Source: an uncultured Muribaculaceae bacterium (GTDB lineage Bacteria > Bacteroidota > Bacteroidia > Bacteroidales > Muribaculaceae). From it: DNA of 44,970 nt. Positions 15,452-24,208 of the stretch are shown here, piece by piece. Both the position numbers and the translations under genes were made by a program. The first letter of the stretch is position 1; every line of letters begins with the position of its first letter. The stretch covers positions 1 to 44,970 of the forward strand of contig CAJUKX010000021.1 in the NCBI GenBank assembly GCA_910586975.1, read 5' to 3'. The notes below the pieces were generated by a model that saw nothing but the letters and a program-made list of their open reading frames with translations, did not search any database and had not been told where the DNA came from.

Positions 15452-17683
15452 ATGAATCAGTTGTCTTTTACCGCCGAAGAGCGGACACACATATTGGATG
15501 GCTATCATGCCCTTGCCCGTCAACTGGGTGACTCCATCAGTCACAATGATTTCGAACGTCTGCATAAGACCATGGCCGAAGCCGCTGAAAACGGTTTTTA
15601 TCATCGCGACCGATTTGGGTTCAATCCCATTTGTCGAGGCATAGATACTGCTTTGGCGCTTTGCGAACAGATTGCGCCCGACCGCGACATGACTGTAGCG
15701 ATGATGCTTTTCAACCCATGTCGCCATGGCTTCAAAGACCTTAAGACAATTGAAGAAGAATGGGGCGAAGATGTGGCTCGTATGGTTGGCGGTTTGATCA
15801 AGATCAGCGACCTGTATGCCAAGGCACCAAGTGTACAGAGCGAGAACTTCCGTAATCTCCTTCTTACCTTTGCCCAAGATATCAGGGTTATTATTCTGAT
15901 GATTGTGGACCGATACGTGCTTATGCGTGCCATAAATCATCATCCTGATGTGCAGCATGTGAACGAAGTGGCTCTTGAGGCCAACTACCTCTATGCCCCG
16001 CTGGCTCACAGGCTTGGCCTGTACACCATCAAGAGCGCTCTCGAAGACATGTCGCTCAAATATACCCGTCGCGATATTTACAGCCGTATCGCCCGACGTC
16101 TCAACGAGACAAAGGTTAAGCGCGATGCGTATATCGCCGACTTCATAGCACCTGTGAAGAACAAGCTCGAGGAAGCTGGTCTGAAATTTGAAATCAAAGG
16201 CCGTACCAAGTCGATTTATTCTATCTGGAACAAGATGAAGAAACAGAAGAATGATATCGACGGCATATACGACCTCTTTGCCATCCGCATAGTGCTCGAC
16301 TCCGAACGCGAGCGCGAGAAGAGCGATTGTTGGCTGGCATACTCGCTTATAACAGATATGTTCACTCCAAACCCTTCTCGCATGAAGGATTGGATTTCCA
16401 TACCCAAAAGCAATGGTTACGAGAGCCTGCACATTACAGTATATGGCCCGGAAAACAGATGGGTAGAGGTGCAGATACGTACCAAGCGCATGGATCTTAT
16501 TGCCGAAAAAGGCCTCGCTGCCCATTGGAAATACAAGGGCATAAAGAGCGAGGGCGGACTTGACGCATGGATGAACAATGTGAGGGATATACTTGAGACG
16601 GCTGATTCAGACGGCCCCCTTCAGCTAATGCGCAATATGCGTATGGATGTTTACGACAAGGAGGTATTTGTATTCACGCCCAAGGGCGATCTTTACAACT
16701 TGCCTCTCGGCGCCACACTGCTCGATTTTGCGTTCTTGATCCATACCAACATAGGCTCGCACTGCACCGGAGGTCGTGTAAACGGCAAGAATCAGAAAAT
16801 CAATTACAGGCTTGCCAGTGGCGACACTGTAGAAATTCTCACATCACCCCAACAGCAGCCCAAGCAGGACTGGCTCACATTTGTAAAGACTGCCAAGGCT
16901 CGTAATAAAATCAAGGCTACTATAAAGGAGATTGAGAGCCGTGCCGGTGACCTCGGACGTGAGATGTTGCAGCGCAGGTGCAAAAACCGTAAGATAGAAA
17001 TCGACGAAGCCACTCTGTCGAGAATTGTGAAAAAACTTGGCTACAAGACCATTACCGAGTTTTACACCGACATATCAACTGAGAAGCTTGAGGTAAATGA
17101 TGTGATCGAGGCGTTTCTCGATATGGAACGACGAGCCAACGAGAGCGCCGAGCGCATTTCGGCAGAAACTTATGTATTGCAGAATCAACCGTCAGAGGAA
17201 GGCACCTCAGGTGGACACACCGGCAATGGCGAAGCTCCCGACGTTGTAATCATAGGCGAGGGCATCAAGGGCATAAATTATCGTCTGGCACGTTGCTGCA
17301 ATCCGATATACGGTGATGATGTGTTTGGATTCATATCTGCCGAAGGCGTTATCAAGATTCACCGCCACGACTGTCCGAATGCGGCCCATATACGCGACCG
17401 CTATCCATACCGATTGATCAAGACTCGCTGGAGCGGTAAGCTCGGCGATCAGTTTGGAGCCACACTCAGAATCGTGGGTCGCGACGATATAGGTATCGTG
17501 ACAAATATAACTTCAATTATAAATAAAGAAAAGAGCACATCGCTCCGTAACATTTCAATCGAAAGCCACGACGGTATATTTCAGGGATACATTGTTGTGG
17601 GAGTAAGCAGTCAAAGCTCGCTCAACCAATTAATTAAAAAACTTAAAACTGTAAAAGGCGTTAAAGATGTTCAACGTTCGTAA
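15452..17683 (+). CDS. RelA/SpoT family (p)ppGpp synthetase with degenerate hydrolase domain
   Basis: 743 residues with the long RSH layout: HD domain (about 20-190), synthetase (about 230-370, GRTKSIYSIWNKMKKQ, IYDLFAIRIVL, SNGYESLHITVYGP, VEVQIRTKRMDLIAEKGLAAHW), TGS (about 399-455), conserved-cysteine region (RLARCCNPIYGDD, about 612) and C-terminal ACT domain (from about 668). The hydrolase signature is lost: the position of the first His reads FGFNPICRG, the HD pair is replaced in MLFNPCRHGF (about 86), and the LADRLHNMR motif reads MIVDRYVLMR (about 150). I infer a synthetase-only RelA-like enzyme that makes (p)ppGpp from ATP and GTP/GDP. The host should encode a separate hydrolase. Confidence 0.93.
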   Translation: MNQLSFTAEERTHILDGYHALARQLGDSISHNDFERLHKTMAEAAENGFYHRDRFGFNPICRGIDTALALCEQIAPDRDMTVAMMLFNPCRHGFKDLKTIEEEWGEDVARMVGGLIKISDLYAKAPSVQSENFRNLLLTFAQDIRVIILMIVDRYVLMRAINHHPDVQHVNEVALEANYLYAPLAHRLGLYTIKSALEDMSLKYTRRDIYSRIARRLNETKVKRDAYIADFIAPVKNKLEEAGLKFEIKGRTKSIYSIWNKMKKQKNDIDGIYDLFAIRIVLDSEREREKSDCWLAYSLITDMFTPNPSRMKDWISIPKSNGYESLHITVYGPENRWVEVQIRTKRMDLIAEKGLAAHWKYKGIKSEGGLDAWMNNVRDILETADSDGPLQLMRNMRMDVYDKEVFVFTPKGDLYNLPLGATLLDFAFLIHTNIGSHCTGGRVNGKNQKINYRLASGDTVEILTSPQQQPKQDWLTFVKTAKARNKIKATIKEIESRAGDLGREMLQRRCKNRKIEIDEATLSRIVKKLGYKTITEFYTDISTEKLEVNDVIEAFLDMERRANESAERISAETYVLQNQPSEEGTSGGHTGNGEAPDVVIIGEGIKGINYRLARCCNPIYGDDVFGFISAEGVIKIHRHDCPNAAHIRDRYPYRLIKTRWSGKLGDQFGATLRIVGRDDIGIVTNITSIINKEKSTSLRNISIESHDGIFQGYIVVGVSSQSSLNQLIKKLKTVKGVKDVQRS

Positions 17684-18494
17684 ATCAATAATTGCCATAT
17701 TGGCATCAGCAGCTGTAGCCACGGCAGCAGTCTCCTGCGACAATACCAAGAAAGAAAGGGCAGAGGCTGCTCAGGATCTGCTTACAAAAGCCGAAGCACT
17801 GGTCGGTGCTCATAAATATGATTCGGCGATGGTTCTGCTCGACACTCTCGACCGTTCGTACCGCGACTGTCTGGAGCAGAGAAAGGCCGGCACAACAGTA
17901 CGTCTGCGCGCCTTGGCCGACTTGTCGCGCGACAGCCTTGCCTCTGCCGAATTGCAGCTTCGTGAGCTTAAAGCCCGCCTTGACGAATTGAATCCCAAAT
18001 TTAAAAAGATCGAGATGACAGGCACAGATGGGTTCTTTGTATATGCTCCATCTTATACCGGCAGCGAGATGAACCGTACCTGCATTCAGCCGCGTGTAGA
18101 CGACGGTGGATATTTCTTCATCGTTGCCAATGTTGCCGGTAAGAAAATCGGTTTGAACTCGCTTGAGTATAACGGAGTGGCTACCGCACGCGGTGAATCG
18201 GTGGTAATCGAAGGTTCAGAAATCATGTCGCTCTCGCAGGAATCAACACGCGACTTTGTGGATGCCTTGTGCAAGGCATCAGCGCCCGCAAATGTGACGT
18301 TGCAGGGAACGCATGGCAAGACTGCCGTGAAGATTGATGCAAAGGGCCTTGAAGCAATCCGTGCAACTCGTGAGTATGCCGACGCACTCCAGAAGAATCG
18401 CAGTCTGAATATAACAGCTGAAAAACTTGAACGACAGCTCGCCAAGCTTAACGATAACATCGCAAATCAGATACCCGTTGACTCGGTTGAGTAA
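17667..18494 (+). CDS. Predicted lipoprotein with coiled-coil segments
   Basis: 275 residues beginning with a lipoprotein signal peptide; the lipobox is AVSC with Cys24. Two helical, charge-rich segments (about 30-110 and 240-265) are likely coiled coils around a central globular part (GTDGFFVYAPSYTGSEM to KTAVKIDAKGLEAIRATREY). I do not recognise a named family. The start codon lies 17 bases inside the end of the upstream RSH gene in another frame, so the two are probably co-transcribed and translationally coupled; a functional link to (p)ppGpp is only a possibility. Confidence 0.8.
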   Translation: MFNVRKSIIAILASAAVATAAVSCDNTKKERAEAAQDLLTKAEALVGAHKYDSAMVLLDTLDRSYRDCLEQRKAGTTVRLRALADLSRDSLASAELQLRELKARLDELNPKFKKIEMTGTDGFFVYAPSYTGSEMNRTCIQPRVDDGGYFFIVANVAGKKIGLNSLEYNGVATARGESVVIEGSEIMSLSQESTRDFVDALCKASAPANVTLQGTHGKTAVKIDAKGLEAIRATREYADALQKNRSLNITAEKLERQLAKLNDNIANQIPVDSVE

Positions 18495-18504
18495 CCGAGT
18501 GTCA

Positions 18505-18560
18505 TAAAAAAGCAGCAGCCCGAAAGTTGTGTATTCTACTTTCGGGCTGCTGCTTTTTAT
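18505..18560. terminator. Strong bidirectional terminator
   Basis: AAAAAGCAGCAGCCCGAAAG then T pairs with A then CTTTCGGGCTGCTGCTTTTT, a stem of about 21 bp with A/T runs on both sides, between convergent genes. Confidence 0.92.
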
Positions 18561-18571
18561 GATACCGGTCT

Positions 18572-19939
18572 TTATTCCTTGGATTTAAGGCTTATGATCT
18601 GCACGTCTTTCAATCTCAGGCGTGCGCCGAGATACTTTGACAATTCTTCTTTTTTAGACTGACTGATAGGCGAAGAGAAGTTCACAAGTGCCAGGTTCAG
18701 AGTGTCGAGTTTTCCGTTTTGTGTCTGTGCCATTATAGGATGCGATATGGCTATTTCTGTTATCTGAGGGAACACAACCTTCAGCTCGGGGATAAGTGTG
18801 GCAGCTACTGAATCGCTCATTGAAATCTGCTCCACCACATTCCTCAGCGAGTCGATTGTGGCTTGTTTCGCTGCAATCGAGGCCATTGAATATTGGTAGA
18901 GGTCGCTGATGCTGCTGCGGTCAAGAGCCTCACGGTCTACCGTATCAAATTCGCTTCCCTGAACTATATTGAGTTTTGTACCTGCAAGGCCATAGAACCT
19001 TAGCTTGGATGTAAGAGCCGGCACAAGAGAATCCTGCGGCATAGGTTTACCTATCAGCGTTAAGGTGATGCTTGACTGTTTGCTCGACCATGAGGCATCG
19101 GTATTCAGCACATGAGTGTTGGGGAATTGACATTCCTCCTTGACGAAATTCTCGGTATTGAGCTGAAAGCGCGACTGTTCATACATGGTGTATGTCAGAT
19201 AAATGGAAGGTAACAAGGTAAGGATTGCCATTATATATACAATGCGTGTTACCTTGTGTGCCCGTTGCGGGTTATTGGTTGGAGCAGGCTGATATTTCAT
19301 CAGCTTCACACCTATGAACGTCGATAATCCGATGAATATGGAGTTTATCAGAAACAGATACAAAGCTCCGAAGAAGTAGTGCATCTGCCAGGTAGCCAAA
19401 CCGTAGCCCACGGTACACAACGGAGGCATGAGGGCTGTGGCAATGGCCACACCGGGAATAACGTTTCCTTTTGATTTCGAACCTATTGCCACTATGCCGG
19501 CCGCTCCGCCAAAAAAGCCTATCAACACATCGTATATAGTTGGCGATGTGCGGGCAAGGAGTTCTGAGTGTTCCTGTCCCACAGGCGATATCAGGAAGTA
19601 CAATGTTGAGGTGGCTACTGAGAATACAGTAGCCATGAGAAGGTTGCGCAACGAACGCTTAAGCAGGTCGAAATCGTGTATACCTACCCCAAGCCCTATG
19701 CCTATGATTGGACCCATGAGTGGCGATATGAGCATCGCACCGATTATCACAGCCGTTGAGTTGGTATTCAATCCCAGCGATGCTATGAATATTGCCAATA
19801 TGAGAATTATCATATTCGTTCCTCTGAACGATATGCCTTCCCTGATTGATTGTTCGGCTTCTTCTTGGGGAATCAGGAACGGTGTGAGCGTAAAATATTC
19901 AACGCCCAGTTTCCTCATTATCTCAACAAATTTATTCAT
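18572..19939 (-). CDS. DUF389 domain-containing membrane protein
   Basis: 455 residues. The N-terminal half is a DUF389 membrane domain of about six helices with the signature stretch NSTAVIIGAMLISPLMGPI, then GFFGGAAGIVAIGSKSKGNV and IPGVAIATALMPPLCTVGYG. A soluble C-terminal half (about 265-455) follows the last helix. The biochemical role of the family is unknown. It starts 40 bases after the adenylation-protein gene on the same strand and ends at a bidirectional terminator, so the pair may be an operon. Confidence 0.9.
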   Translation of the reverse strand: MNKFVEIMRKLGVEYFTLTPFLIPQEEAEQSIREGISFRGTNMIILILAIFIASLGLNTNSTAVIIGAMLISPLMGPIIGIGLGVGIHDFDLLKRSLRNLLMATVFSVATSTLYFLISPVGQEHSELLARTSPTIYDVLIGFFGGAAGIVAIGSKSKGNVIPGVAIATALMPPLCTVGYGLATWQMHYFFGALYLFLINSIFIGLSTFIGVKLMKYQPAPTNNPQRAHKVTRIVYIMAILTLLPSIYLTYTMYEQSRFQLNTENFVKEECQFPNTHVLNTDASWSSKQSSITLTLIGKPMPQDSLVPALTSKLRFYGLAGTKLNIVQGSEFDTVDREALDRSSISDLYQYSMASIAAKQATIDSLRNVVEQISMSDSVAATLIPELKVVFPQITEIAISHPIMAQTQNGKLDTLNLALVNFSSPISQSKKEELSKYLGARLRLKDVQIISLKSKE

Positions 19940-19979
19940 TGTATTACAGGCGTTATGCGGGAGTTGCCGTATGTGTGTT

Positions 19980-21467
19980 TTACTGCTTGAAAATCCTTGG
20001 CAGATCTTTCAGGCTTACCTTGCCGTTGCGTTTACGCGGCAGCGAACCCATCTGAATATAGAATTCCGGTACCTTGAACCACGCGAGCAGACTCTTCATG
20101 TGGCGTTTTAGTGATGCCATCGACAGTACCGACGAGCGTTTGGCGGTAAAGTATGCCACCAGATAGGGCTTGCCCTTCGTGTCGGTAAATGAACATACCA
20201 CGCCCGAGTCTATGTCGGGATTTTGTCTCAGGGCACTTTCCACTTCGCGATAGCTCACCTTGCGACCCTCAATTTCAACATCTTCATCGGCATGACGCAG
20301 GAAATAGAAAATCTTGCCATCGGTGGTGCCTATATCACCGGTGAGATACACACGGCGTCCGTCGGGCATGGTGGCAAAGCTTGAGGTATCATCGCTTTCG
20401 TTCACATATCCGCGGGCCACACCGTCGCCCAATATGCATATTTCGCCCGGCTCGAAAGGTGCTACCGGCTCAAGATTCTCGTTGAGTATGGCGATTTCAA
20501 CTCCGTCGATCGGACGACCGATGGGGTATACTGTAGCTCCAGGGGCTAGTATGTGGTTGTCGCAGCGCATCCATGCAGCCCTTACTGTTATTTCGCTCAG
20601 GCCGTATGAAAAGTATATGGCATTTACCTTGTCTTTGAGCCACGAGATCTGGCCCGGGGTGAGCACCTCACCGTTAGCTATGATCAGCCTGAGCTTTGAC
20701 GGAACTCTGCGCAGCTGGTTTGTAGCTGATATCATGGAGGTGAAAGCGCTCACGGCAGTCACTCCTGTGCGTTCGGCAAAGTCTACTATTGAGCGCACAT
20801 CGCCACGGTTGCTCTCCGGAAGAATCGCCAGTGTGGCACCGCTGAGCAGAGTCACAAACAGTTCTTCGACAAAGGTGTCGTATGTGCATACCGATGATTG
20901 CAGCATTACATCGCCGGGGCCGAGTCTGAATTCGTGGTCAAAGGCATTTACATAATGAACCACATTCTCGTTGTCCACAATCACACCCTTGCGTTTGCCG
21001 CTGCGTTGTGCAGTGTAGAGTATGTAAGCATTAGTGTCGGGGCGTACATCTGAAGCTACCGGTGCATTGTCAGCGCCTTTGAGAAGTTCTTCTATACCGG
21101 CGACTACATGCGGATTGAAATCCTTTACACGATCGGTATTGGCTTTGCCGGTAAGCACGAAATCAACTCCGGCTTCAGAGAATATACGGCGTATGCGTTC
21201 GCCCGGTAGCGAAGGTTCTACGGCTACGTATGCTCCGCCGGCTTCTATCACCGCAAGAATAGATGCAATCTGTACAATCCCGTGACCCATCAGAATACCG
21301 ACTCGGCGGTGATTCTTGCCAAATGACGAACGTACAGCATCGGCCATATCTGCCAGCTGCTTGTAGGTATAGGTTTTGAAGTCACTGTCTATGACTGCAG
21401 TCTCTTGTGGCATGGCTTCCACTATATGGCGGAATTTGGCTGGTATGGTGTTCAAGGATGTATTCAT
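19980..21467 (-). CDS. Stand-alone amino-acid adenylation (AMP-binding) protein
   Basis: 495 residues of an ANL-superfamily adenylation domain resembling NRPS A domains or DltA. Motifs seen: VEAGGAYVAVEPSLPGER (A2-like), LYTAQRSGKRKG (A3 position, 150-161), CTYDTFVEELF with the Asp (197) that would contact an amino-acid amino group, FSYGLSEITV (A5), YLTGDIGT (A7), EIEGRKVSYREVESAL (A8) and RKRNGKVSL with Lys483 (A10). The A3 P-loop is unusual: the normal TSGTTGKPKG is replaced by TAQRSGKRKG. No carrier protein or condensation gene is adjacent, so the acceptor and product are unknown. Confidence 0.85.
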   Translation of the reverse strand: MNTSLNTIPAKFRHIVEAMPQETAVIDSDFKTYTYKQLADMADAVRSSFGKNHRRVGILMGHGIVQIASILAVIEAGGAYVAVEPSLPGERIRRIFSEAGVDFVLTGKANTDRVKDFNPHVVAGIEELLKGADNAPVASDVRPDTNAYILYTAQRSGKRKGVIVDNENVVHYVNAFDHEFRLGPGDVMLQSSVCTYDTFVEELFVTLLSGATLAILPESNRGDVRSIVDFAERTGVTAVSAFTSMISATNQLRRVPSKLRLIIANGEVLTPGQISWLKDKVNAIYFSYGLSEITVRAAWMRCDNHILAPGATVYPIGRPIDGVEIAILNENLEPVAPFEPGEICILGDGVARGYVNESDDTSSFATMPDGRRVYLTGDIGTTDGKIFYFLRHADEDVEIEGRKVSYREVESALRQNPDIDSGVVCSFTDTKGKPYLVAYFTAKRSSVLSMASLKRHMKSLLAWFKVPEFYIQMGSLPRKRNGKVSLKDLPRIFKQ

Positions 21468-21509
21468 AATGTATTGAATTATTCTTCCGGATAACCGATT
21501 TTAATATTG

Positions 21510-21539
21510 CAAATATATACATAAAAAGTCACAAGACAA
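21510..21539 (-). promoter_or_regulatory. Promoter of the adenylation-protein gene
   Basis: Minus-strand TATATTTG at 21510-21517 matches TAnnTTTG; TTG at 21537-21539 lies upstream with a 19-base spacer. Leader of about 36 nt. The -33 element lies inside the terminator stem of the gene before it. Confidence 0.6.
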
Positions 21540-21582
21540 TAAAATTGTTCAAAAAAAACAAAATTTTATTATGCTTGTGACT
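21527..21582 (-). terminator. Terminator of the LuxR-type regulator gene
   Basis: AGTCACAAGACAATAAAATT pairs almost completely with AATTTTATTATGCTTGTGAC then T around an A-rich loop. On the minus strand the stem is followed by a run of T, as expected for an intrinsic terminator 40 bases past the regulator stop. Confidence 0.75.
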
Positions 21583-21622
21583 GATAATGTCGTTGGCGTG
21601 TCAGAATTGTGTCAGAGCCTCG

Positions 21623-22582
21623 TCAAAGTCTTAACTTTTTTCCCTCATCTATGGAGATAAGGCCGTGGAGCAGAGCAAAGATGGTTATACCCGATGCGCT
21701 GTGTATGTCGAGCTTGGCACAGATGTTGCGGCGATGTGTTGAAACCGTGTGTACCGACAGGCACAGTTTATCGGCAATTTCCTTGTTTGACATGCCCCGG
21801 GCTATAGACGCTATTATATCGCGCTCGCGAGGGGTAAGACGTATATCACCTTTTTCATCAAGATTATCGTCAATTGCCACTTCCATCACCTCCCTGTGTT
21901 GTCGCGAGCTTACATTTTTCTCAAATTTTTCAACAGCGGGTATAAATAGATCGTCTTCAACCTTGCAGTGCGTTCCAAGATCGCGTTCGCAAATGATAAT
22001 GTCAAACAGCAATGAGTTCAGCACATCAATGTGGGCTGTGTCGGCTGTGAAGTGGCAGATAAGGATTTCTTTGAGTTCGCGAAGCTTGGCATGTATAGGC
22101 TGATGCTTGTCGCGGAAGTTTGATATTGAGTAATCTTCTTTTTTTTCGTTTTTCAGCAGAGATTCCACGTATGTGAACACATGGTTGTTCTCATATATCA
22201 TGTGACGCTTGACCTCAGCAACGTATTCATCGTAAAATTTGAGAATTACAAGAGATATATCGCCTGAATTGCCGGAACTGATAGCTTCGATAAGCCTGCG
22301 GCGAATGTCGGGCAGACGGTAGTCTATGAAATAGTTGTGCGCACTTTTCAGATAAGATGTCAGGGTATAGATATCAATGTTATCTGTTTCGAACGGCTTT
22401 CCGCTTATAAAATTAATAACTGCTAAAAAAGTATTTGTATCTACCCCATTGCTCTCGCACACGGTGGCTACCTGGCTGTCTCCGAAGCCCAGGGTGATTC
22501 CGAAGCGGCTTAATGCCGGCAACAGTAGTGAGTTGTCGGCAACGATGTCGCGCAGACGATTTGAAGCGGTATAACGTTGCAT
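21623..22582 (-). CDS. Di-iron (Ric/YtfE/hemerythrin-like) domain fused to LuxR-type regulator
   Basis: 319 residues. The N-terminus (about 5-60, NRLRDIVADNSLLLPALSRF) resembles the ScdA_N/DUF542 segment of Ric proteins. The middle (about 75-225) has the spacing of a Ric/YtfE di-iron site: His82, His127-xxx-Glu131, His160/His164 and His205-xxx-Glu209. The C-terminus (about 247-305) is a LuxR helix-turn-helix (LTPRERDIIASIARGMSNKE, LSVHTVSTHRRNI). Family knowledge says Ric proteins repair or sense iron centres under NO or oxidative stress; I infer a transcription factor gated by a di-iron centre. No phosphoacceptor receiver domain is present. Confidence 0.87.
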   Translation of the reverse strand: MQRYTASNRLRDIVADNSLLLPALSRFGITLGFGDSQVATVCESNGVDTNTFLAVINFISGKPFETDNIDIYTLTSYLKSAHNYFIDYRLPDIRRRLIEAISSGNSGDISLVILKFYDEYVAEVKRHMIYENNHVFTYVESLLKNEKKEDYSISNFRDKHQPIHAKLRELKEILICHFTADTAHIDVLNSLLFDIIICERDLGTHCKVEDDLFIPAVEKFEKNVSSRQHREVMEVAIDDNLDEKGDIRLTPRERDIIASIARGMSNKEIADKLCLSVHTVSTHRRNICAKLDIHSASGITIFALLHGLISIDEGKKLRL

Positions 22583-22607
22583 GTTATGACGATGTTTTTA
22601 AGTCTTG

Positions 22608-22615
22608 CAAAGTTA
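22608..22615 (-). promoter_or_regulatory. Putative -7 box of the LuxR-type regulator
   Basis: Minus-strand TAACTTTG matches TAnnTTTG, 25 bases before the regulator ATG. No clear -33 element at the usual spacing. Confidence 0.5.
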
Positions 22616-22747
22616 CAAAAAATAATCAAAAGACGGATATGTTTGGGAATCGGTAAATTGGCAAATAGATTTTGTACTTTTTTACAATATATTTTGTAAT
22701 TTCTCGTTAATAATAATGATGATTTGTTCTTAAATGAAAAATTAGAA

Positions 22748-23464
22748 ATGTACTTTAAATTGAAGAGTTTGAAAGCAGTAATCTTGTCGTGCATATTTGC
22801 AATGGCTTTTACAATGGCAGAGGCTGTTGATATAAAGATGCAAAAGGCAACTTTTGATGATTACATCCCATTGTTGGAAATGGCCGGGTATAATGTTTAT
22901 AGCTTCGATATTAAGTCGTTGAATGACAAATCATATAGACTCGCTTTCTCATGTCGCGAGTATATGGGCGACAGTCTTGTCTCAAAAAACATCATACTGT
23001 ATCCTGCATATTATGGGAATATGAGATTGCTATCTCAGTTCTCAAAGAAATTTCAGGATACAATTAAACCTGAAGAGATGTATGATTCTATTCGCGGTAT
23101 TTATAAATGCGCCGAAAAAATTGTTGTTGGCACTTTTTCTGAAAATGATTCAACGACTCTTATGTCGGTCAATGTAGATAAGATGGCATCATTCAGCTTT
23201 AGTCTAAATCTGAAATCAATAAACAATCCGGTCTCCGGCCAAAATATGTACTTTTATAAAACAAGGCCTTTTATAGTTGGTGAATGTAGGACTGATGAAT
23301 TTATACCATTGGTTTTCTACGGATCGTCATGGTTTGATAGCAAATACAATGTCATTCGTTTTTGTGGAGAAAGTGAGTTGAATCCCGATATGTCTGATCA
23401 AATAATAAAGGACGTTCCACACAGTTTCGTGCTTGGTTTTTCGATAACCGAGATGACAGATTAA
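22748..23464 (+). CDS. Exported protein of unknown function
   Basis: 238 residues with a signal peptide (MYFKLKSLKAVILSCIFAM...AEA). I do not recognise the family. The mature part has alternating hydrophobic strands (FDDYIPLLEMAGYNVYSFDI, NIILYPAYYGNMRLL, YFYKTRPFIVGECRTDEFI) and may be a beta-rich periplasmic or surface protein. ATG 22748 was chosen because it places the signal peptide at the terminus; an in-frame start lies 8 codons upstream. The gene is more AT-rich than its neighbours, which hints at later acquisition. Its stop codon lies inside the stem of the following terminator. Confidence 0.7.
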   Translation: MYFKLKSLKAVILSCIFAMAFTMAEAVDIKMQKATFDDYIPLLEMAGYNVYSFDIKSLNDKSYRLAFSCREYMGDSLVSKNIILYPAYYGNMRLLSQFSKKFQDTIKPEEMYDSIRGIYKCAEKIVVGTFSENDSTTLMSVNVDKMASFSFSLNLKSINNPVSGQNMYFYKTRPFIVGECRTDEFIPLVFYGSSWFDSKYNVIRFCGESELNPDMSDQIIKDVPHSFVLGFSITEMTD

Positions 23465-23506
23465 AACAAAAACGCCTGCCCAATTCGGCAGGCGTTTTTG
23501 TTTTAA
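23461..23506. terminator. Perfect 20-bp bidirectional terminator
   Basis: TTAAAACAAAAACGCCTGCC and its exact reverse complement flank a 6-base loop CAATTC. The stop codons of both convergent genes (23462-23464 and 23503-23505) fall inside the stem. Confidence 0.95.
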
Positions 23507-24207
23507 TCTTCAAGATAGTAGGTTACGTTGGTGACTACTCGCACTGTCTTGAGATATGGGGTGAACTGGTCGCGGTCGGTAATCGAGAATTGGCCTTGGG
23601 TGGCTGATTTGATTCTGCCGAGGCGGCTGCCTGAATCTTCTCCGAACTTGTTGGCGGCCTCACGAGCGTTTTGGGTAGCTTCGGCTATCATTTCCGGCTT
23701 GATCTTGTTGAGGTCGGTATATTCGTAGGTTGTGGGGTATTGATAGCTTTCGGCTAAGATGGCCACACCTTCTTTGAGAAGTTCTGTCTGGCGGTTGATG
23801 AGCGCACGGATTTTGTTAACGTCAGATGATGTTACCACAATCACGTTTGTAAGCGAATAACGCGATTTGATGCGCGATGCGTCGTAGGCATTGGCTTCGT
23901 TATCCGTTACGTTGGGCGAGTTTACCGAAATTTCGTTGTCGGTCACGCCGTTGCTCTTGAGGAAGTTCAGGATTTTGGTATTTACATCCTGTGTGCGCTG
24001 GTATAATGTTATCAGATCGTTGCCAAGGTCCTGGGTAACGATAGGCCATGTAACCTTATTGGCTTCAACTTCTTTCTCGCACAGACCTCTCACGGCCACT
24101 ACGCGGTCGCGTTCGCCATAGCTTTTAATGCCGCTGCGCACACACAACCCGAGAGCCAACAGACCTACTGCAACGAGAAGTCCGGCTATGCTTAATTGTT
24201 GTTTCAT
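23503..24207 (-). CDS. SIMPL domain (DUF541) protein
   Basis: 234 residues. An N-terminal hydrophobic helix (QLSIAGLLVAVGLLALGLCV) anchors or exports the protein, followed by a SIMPL domain: VVAVRGLCEKEVEANKVTWP, NSPNVTDNEAN, IVVTSSDVNKIRALINRQTE and IAEATQNAREAANKFGEDSG. The family is found in the periplasm and its role is unknown. ATG 24207 follows the stop codon of the uridine-phosphorylase-like gene by a single base, which indicates one transcript. An upstream in-frame TTG (24222) was not used. Confidence 0.9.
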   Translation of the reverse strand: MKQQLSIAGLLVAVGLLALGLCVRSGIKSYGERDRVVAVRGLCEKEVEANKVTWPIVTQDLGNDLITLYQRTQDVNTKILNFLKSNGVTDNEISVNSPNVTDNEANAYDASRIKSRYSLTNVIVVTSSDVNKIRALINRQTELLKEGVAILAESYQYPTTYEYTDLNKIKPEMIAEATQNAREAANKFGEDSGSRLGRIKSATQGQFSITDRDQFTPYLKTVRVVTNVTYYLED

Positions 24208-24208
24208 T

